Source of the DNA: JBCDGZ01 sp038750655 | GTDB lineage: Bacteria; Bacteroidota; Bacteroidia; Chitinophagales; Saprospiraceae | Direction: 5' to 3' | Assembly (NCBI GenBank): GCA_038750655.1 | Contig: JBCDGZ010000196.1 | Location: forward strand, 1-11,153 | Length of the DNA: 11,153 bases | Part shown: piece by piece, positions 10,301 to 11,153 of the stretch | How positions within the stretch are numbered: the first letter of the stretch is position 1 | How the letters are laid out: each line of letters begins with the position of its first letter | Position numbers and translations under genes: made by a program | The notes under the pieces: generated by a model | The model's input: the letters and a program-made list of their open reading frames with translations, nothing else | Databases searched by the model: none | What the model was told of the DNA's origin: nothing

Positions 10301-10386
10301 CGACCAAATCGCTCCACGCCGGCATTTACCTGCTCCGGCTCCAATTGCCAGACGGGCAGTACACCGATCGACTGGTCATCCAATAG
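7333..10386 (+). CDS. Secreted multidomain protein: probable beta-propeller, SdrD-B-like, SprB-like and T9SS sorting domains
   Basis: This 1017-residue protein starts with a signal peptide (1-22, cleavage near LHS|QN). Residues ~25-420 contain recurring beta-strand blocks such as LAKLTPEFELVWIQFF and VKLNAEGEELW, as in beta-propeller proteins. An SdrD-B-like module starts at GCVFRDDNQNGIKD (426-439); it has a probable calcium-binding Asp/Asn loop. A T9SS-associated repeat domain runs from PYDPND (642-647) to FDFNPP (764-769). One degenerate SprB-like module (~795-855) and one better module (~859-931, GTGDLSYSLDG, LAPGDYEVYIQDRRGC) follow. The tail (about 940-1017, YPNPNRGQ at 947-954, ending YTDRLVIQ) is a T9SS sorting domain. 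A surface or adhesin-like role is inferred; no catalytic motif is visible. The start is supported by the signal peptide. The upstream region is A-rich without a Shine-Dalgarno sequence. An Asn-aromatic run (NYNYNFNFNSNF) occurs at about residues 237-248. Confidence 0.92.
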   Translation: MLLRTLSLALIFFQLLASPLHSQNITQFGTVFGDVSNSSMEIYRDKQGAIYHAGTLYEQAEAFGQTVSINSRCQLYLAKLTPEFELVWIQFFDICPTFFADGDYILVDDEQQVYFSTGAFTVKLNAEGEELWRSPIRGRYMSFNANNEIEILQLYHNGNLTLGGEQIFCQTCAAAVIDTAGNYLRHFQAVDGIRVYGRHKEKNYIGINTPGSTQNISQFNISILDSTGQRIQSKTINYNYNFNFNSNFMVTHDPIHDVFYVMQKIRNTEVLRDSFNLLSSRLAILKLDKDLNLVDKIDFSDDLPTGSLPTDFCEIKAYNGSLYFAGHVPVEDRNWSHIGQFLKHRGRVGNIIYGKLDNRLRVRWFGFLDGDFSNVSGLHIDDSGCYISARSGTFRIGAVDFAPPEFVGVLAARIEDGPSIFRDISGCVFRDDNQNGIKDSTEVGLPSIKVSLNDGSILTYTDSNGNYLLSSLQDSNEVWISQLPAHWQASPTDTLSIVFDSLTYDSSGINFGLYADPEKTDLSIQLEALGSARLGRPAGYLLHYQNRSIRPVDAQITLSRPDFIEHNNSLPPLSLQEPDQWLWDISQLQPFQQGSIHLTDSLQVDVALLRDTLLRIATILPDSSDVSPDDNRDTSLQIISGPYDPNDIQVTPECGFGAGFRSGEKKLDYRIRFQNIGNDTAFNVLVSTTLDAALAPESFELVSTSHPAAISVEEGIVTAFFENIQLPDSLTDPVGSNGFIKFRIALASSTLPGVTVRKKAQIYFDFNPPITTNTSRFSFSDIFLDSIVTRPPSCYGIDDATLRYYIQSAFDISSYTLNGVQQSAPLFDSLAPGDKAMVITDVAGCVFDFRSRPTSIAYPDSIQATFDISPSSGTNGIIQVVASGGTGDLSYSLDGIVYQSSPSLEDLAPGDYEVYIQDRRGCLLVKEVTVPLATKLAEAPPRRLYFYPNPNRGQFWVVSPHPGHLSMYDLWGQLVHEQPFAAGQTTVAIPTKSLHAGIYLLRLQLPDGQYTDRLVIQ

Positions 10387-10412
10387 CCCAAAACTTTCTG
10401 GACATTTTTGGG
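10387..10412 (+). terminator. Weak hairpin after the secreted protein gene, possible terminator
   Basis: CCCAAAA at 10387-10393 can pair with TTTTGGG at 10406-10412, starting right after the TAG stop. The T-rich stretch at 10421-10430 lies 8 nt further on, which is too far for a textbook intrinsic terminator. It may still aid 3' end formation. Confidence 0.25.
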
Positions 10413-10420
10413 TCGAGGGG

Positions 10421-10451
10421 TTTCTTTTTTCCAAAAGGAACCGTACATTTG
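10421..10451 (+). promoter_or_regulatory. Probable promoter of tRNA-Ser
   Basis: TACATTTG at 10444-10451 is an exact match to the Bacteroidota -7 consensus TAnnTTTG. TTTC at 10421-10424 sits at the -33 position with about a 20-nt spacer, followed by a T-run. Transcription would begin near 10457, giving a leader of about 64 nt before the tRNA at 10521. Confidence 0.55.
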
Positions 10452-10520
10452 CAATCGCAAGAGACGAAGGTGTTTTCTCTTCATTGGGCCGACCTCAATT
10501 GGCCCGTTATAACACCAGCT

Positions 10521-10608
10521 GGAGGAGTGGCAGAGCTGGTTTAATGCACCGGTCTTGAAAACCGGCGTGCGTGAAAGCGTACCGGGGGTTCGAATCCCTC
10601 CTCCTCCG
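10521..10608 (+). tRNA. tRNA-Ser (anticodon UGA)
   Basis: All arms can be placed. The acceptor stem is GGAGGAG (10521-10527) with CTCCTCC (10601-10607). The D-arm starts at 10530. The anticodon stem is CCGGT/ACCGG (10549-10553, 10561-10565) with loop CTTGAAA and anticodon TGA at 10556-10558. A long class II variable arm (10567-10582, GTGCG/CGTAC) follows, typical of tRNA-Ser. The T-arm is GGGGG-TTCGAAT-CCCTC (10584-10600), with one G-U pair. The discriminator base is G10608, followed by CA, so the full CCA end is not encoded. It reads UCA codons and probably other UCN codons. Its 3' end is repeated 369 bp downstream. Confidence 0.97.
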
Positions 10609-10784
10609 CAGAAGGCTGCCCATCGGGCAGCCTTTTTTGTTTGCGCTTTAAACCATACTTTAATTGCAATGTATTTCACTTACATCCTCAAAAGCACCAT
10701 CAACAATCGATATTACTATGGTCATACTAAAGATTTACAGGCTAGACTTAAGGCACACAATGCTGGTAAGGTGCGGTCAACAAA
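10592..10784 (+). repeat. Tandem repeat copy 1 (tRNA-Ser 3' end, terminator, GIY-YIG start)
   Basis: These 193 bases recur at 10961-11153 at an offset of exactly 369 bp. Only four positions differ: the three bases of the terminator loop (10622-10624) and C10644, which is T at 11013. The identity block starts inside the tRNA T-loop. The 369-bp period (123 codons) covers the tRNA 3' end, the terminator, a whole GIY-YIG gene and a remnant of the tRNA 3' half. Confidence 0.97.
10612..10638 (+). terminator. Intrinsic terminator immediately after tRNA-Ser
   Basis: A perfect 10-bp stem, AAGGCTGCCC (10612-10621) with GGGCAGCCTT (10625-10634), closes on the 3-nt loop ATC. Six T residues occupy 10633-10638. 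It begins 4 nt after the tRNA discriminator base, so it ends the tRNA transcript and separates it from the nuclease gene. Confidence 0.92.
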
Positions 10785-10911
10785 AGCCTTTAGACCCTGG
10801 GAGATTCACTACGTTGAACAATGGCAGTCTAAAGCCGAGGCTTACCGGCGAGAACTTTTTTTCAAATCTATTGATGGGTATAATTTCCTTAAAGACAACG
10901 GTATTACTTAG
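10669..10911 (+). CDS. Small stand-alone GIY-YIG nuclease domain protein
   Basis: The 80-residue product is almost entirely a GIY-YIG nuclease fold. TYI (4-6) and YYYG (15-18) take the places of the GIY and YIG motifs. RLKAHN contains the probable catalytic Arg26, and RREL contains the probable catalytic Glu62. The region TKAFRPWEIHYVEQW is typical of the short GIY-YIG proteins common in Bacteroidota. Family members cut DNA by a metal-dependent reaction; the role of these short forms is poorly known. The ATG at 10669 is chosen because homology-like sequence begins there. The frame is open upstream to 10555, but that extension would translate the terminator and the tRNA. The gene lies 30 nt past the terminator; TACTTTAA at 10655-10662 is a weak -7 candidate. 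The same gene starts again at 11038 in a tandem copy. No DNA-binding domain is attached. Confidence 0.85.
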   Translation: MYFTYILKSTINNRYYYGHTKDLQARLKAHNAGKVRSTKAFRPWEIHYVEQWQSKAEAYRRELFFKSIDGYNFLKDNGIT

Positions 10912-10913
10912 AC

Positions 10914-10977
10914 TTACGCGAAAGCGTAACGAGGGTTCTGGCATCGCCACTCCTTCGGAGGAATCCCTCCTCCTCCG
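10914..10977 (+). pseudogene. Degenerate 3' half of tRNA-Ser with two mini-hairpins inserted in the T-loop
   Basis: Bases 10914-10938 match the tRNA-Ser variable arm and 5' T-stem (10567-10591) at 20 of 25 positions. Bases 10961-10977 match the tRNA 3' end exactly, including acceptor strand CTCCTCC and discriminator G. The acceptor 5' strand, D-arm and anticodon arm are absent, so no functional tRNA can form. Between the two matching parts lies a 22-bp insert (10939-10960) made of two 11-nt hairpins: TGGC-ATC-GCCA and CTCC-TTC-GGAG. The variable-arm equivalent is a perfect TACGC-GAAA-GCGTA hairpin (10915-10928). The T-stem equivalent GAGGG/CCCTC is fully Watson-Crick, unlike that of the real tRNA. 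Confidence 0.85.
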
Positions 10978-10980
10978 CAG

Positions 10981-11007
10981 AAGGCTGCCCGATGGGCAGC
11001 CTTTTTT
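10981..11007 (+). terminator. Intrinsic terminator, second copy
   Basis: The same 10-bp stem as at 10612 (10981-10990 with 10994-11003), followed by T residues 11002-11007. The loop is GAT, the reverse complement of the ATC loop in copy 1. It probably ends the transcript of the first GIY-YIG gene. Confidence 0.9.
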
Positions 11008-11037
11008 GTTTGTGCTTTAAACCATACTTTAATTGCA

Positions 11038-11153
11038 ATGTATTTCACTTACATCCTCAAAAGCACCATCAACAATCGATATTACTATGGTCATACTAAA
11101 GATTTACAGGCTAGACTTAAGGCACACAATGCTGGTAAGGTGCGGTCAACAAA
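11038..11153 (+). CDS. GIY-YIG nuclease domain protein, second copy (partial, runs off the window)
   Basis: The ATG at 11038 begins a reading frame identical in sequence to the first 116 bases of the gene at 10669. It contains the TYI and YYYG motifs and the probable catalytic Arg26. The window ends in codon 39, before the position of the probable catalytic Glu62, so it cannot be told whether this copy is intact. It has the same 30-nt spacing from its terminator. Confidence 0.85.
   Translation, partial: MYFTYILKSTINNRYYYGHTKDLQARLKAHNAGKVRST

Larger units (their letters stand above)
10961..11153 (+). repeat. Tandem repeat copy 2, cut by the window end
   Basis: This is the second copy of the 369-bp unit, 189 of 193 bases identical to 10592-10784. 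The 116 bases of coding sequence present are identical to copy 1. Because the match is still perfect at the last base, the repeat continues beyond the window and further units may follow. Confidence 0.97.

Noticed and set aside
10555..10668. N-terminal extension of the GIY-YIG frame (GVRIPPPPQKAA...)
   Set aside because: It would translate the tRNA anticodon loop, T-arm and terminator; the nuclease fold begins at the ATG at 10669.
10326..10679. Minus-strand open frame of 117 codons containing GGGGIRTPG and FKTGA
   Set aside because: It is the antisense of tRNA-Ser and its terminator, a well-known source of false protein calls.
10664..11020. 118-codon forward frame overlapping the nuclease gene and the tRNA remnant
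   Set aside because: It is out of frame with the recognisable GIY-YIG domain and runs through the tRNA remnant and the second terminator.
10521..11153. CRISPR array or integron-like attC array as an explanation of the repeats
   Set aside because: The 369-bp unit carries a gene and a tRNA end; there are no short regular spacers and no integrase or cas gene in the window.

Overview
The window looks like chromosomal DNA of a member of the Bacteroidota, plausibly a Saprospiria/Lewinella-like bacterium. Two long secreted proteins end in type IX secretion (T9SS) sorting domains. One of them carries SprB-like repeats and the PYDPN...FDFNPP domain common in this phylum. Two candidate promoters carry the Bacteroidota -7 motif TAnnTTTG, and the starts lack Shine-Dalgarno sequences. 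The phylum call is firm; the genus-level guess is not.

Layout. Bases 1-345 hold no convincing gene but several inverted repeats. Bases 346-5511 (+) encode a 1721-residue secreted mosaic protein with a G8 domain, a CEMIP/TMEM2-like parallel beta-helix, beta-sandwich modules, a cysteine-rich tandem motif, an H-type-lectin-like region and a T9SS tail. Facing it, 5597-7246 (-) encodes a membrane-anchored protein with two tandem phosphodiester-glycosidase (NAGPA/DUF2233) domains. The 85-bp convergent gap contains a 16-bp-stem inverted repeat. Divergent from that gene, 7333-10386 (+) encodes a 1017-residue secreted protein with a probable beta-propeller, an SdrD-B-like module, a T9SS-associated repeat domain, SprB-like modules and a T9SS tail.

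The right end, 10421-11153, is the most unusual part. A promoter-like TACATTTG precedes tRNA-Ser(UGA). The tRNA is followed at once by a strong intrinsic terminator and then a stand-alone 80-codon GIY-YIG nuclease gene. After its stop codon comes a degenerate 3' half of the same tRNA, carrying a 22-bp T-loop insert that is exactly two 11-nt mini-hairpins. The tRNA 3' end, the terminator and the nuclease start then repeat at a period of exactly 369 bp until the window ends. This looks like a tandem, tRNA-anchored GIY-YIG element that reconstitutes a tRNA 3' end in each unit.

The three large genes act at the cell surface, probably on glycans or in adhesion, but nothing shows they form one pathway; the divergent and convergent arrangement argues against an operon.
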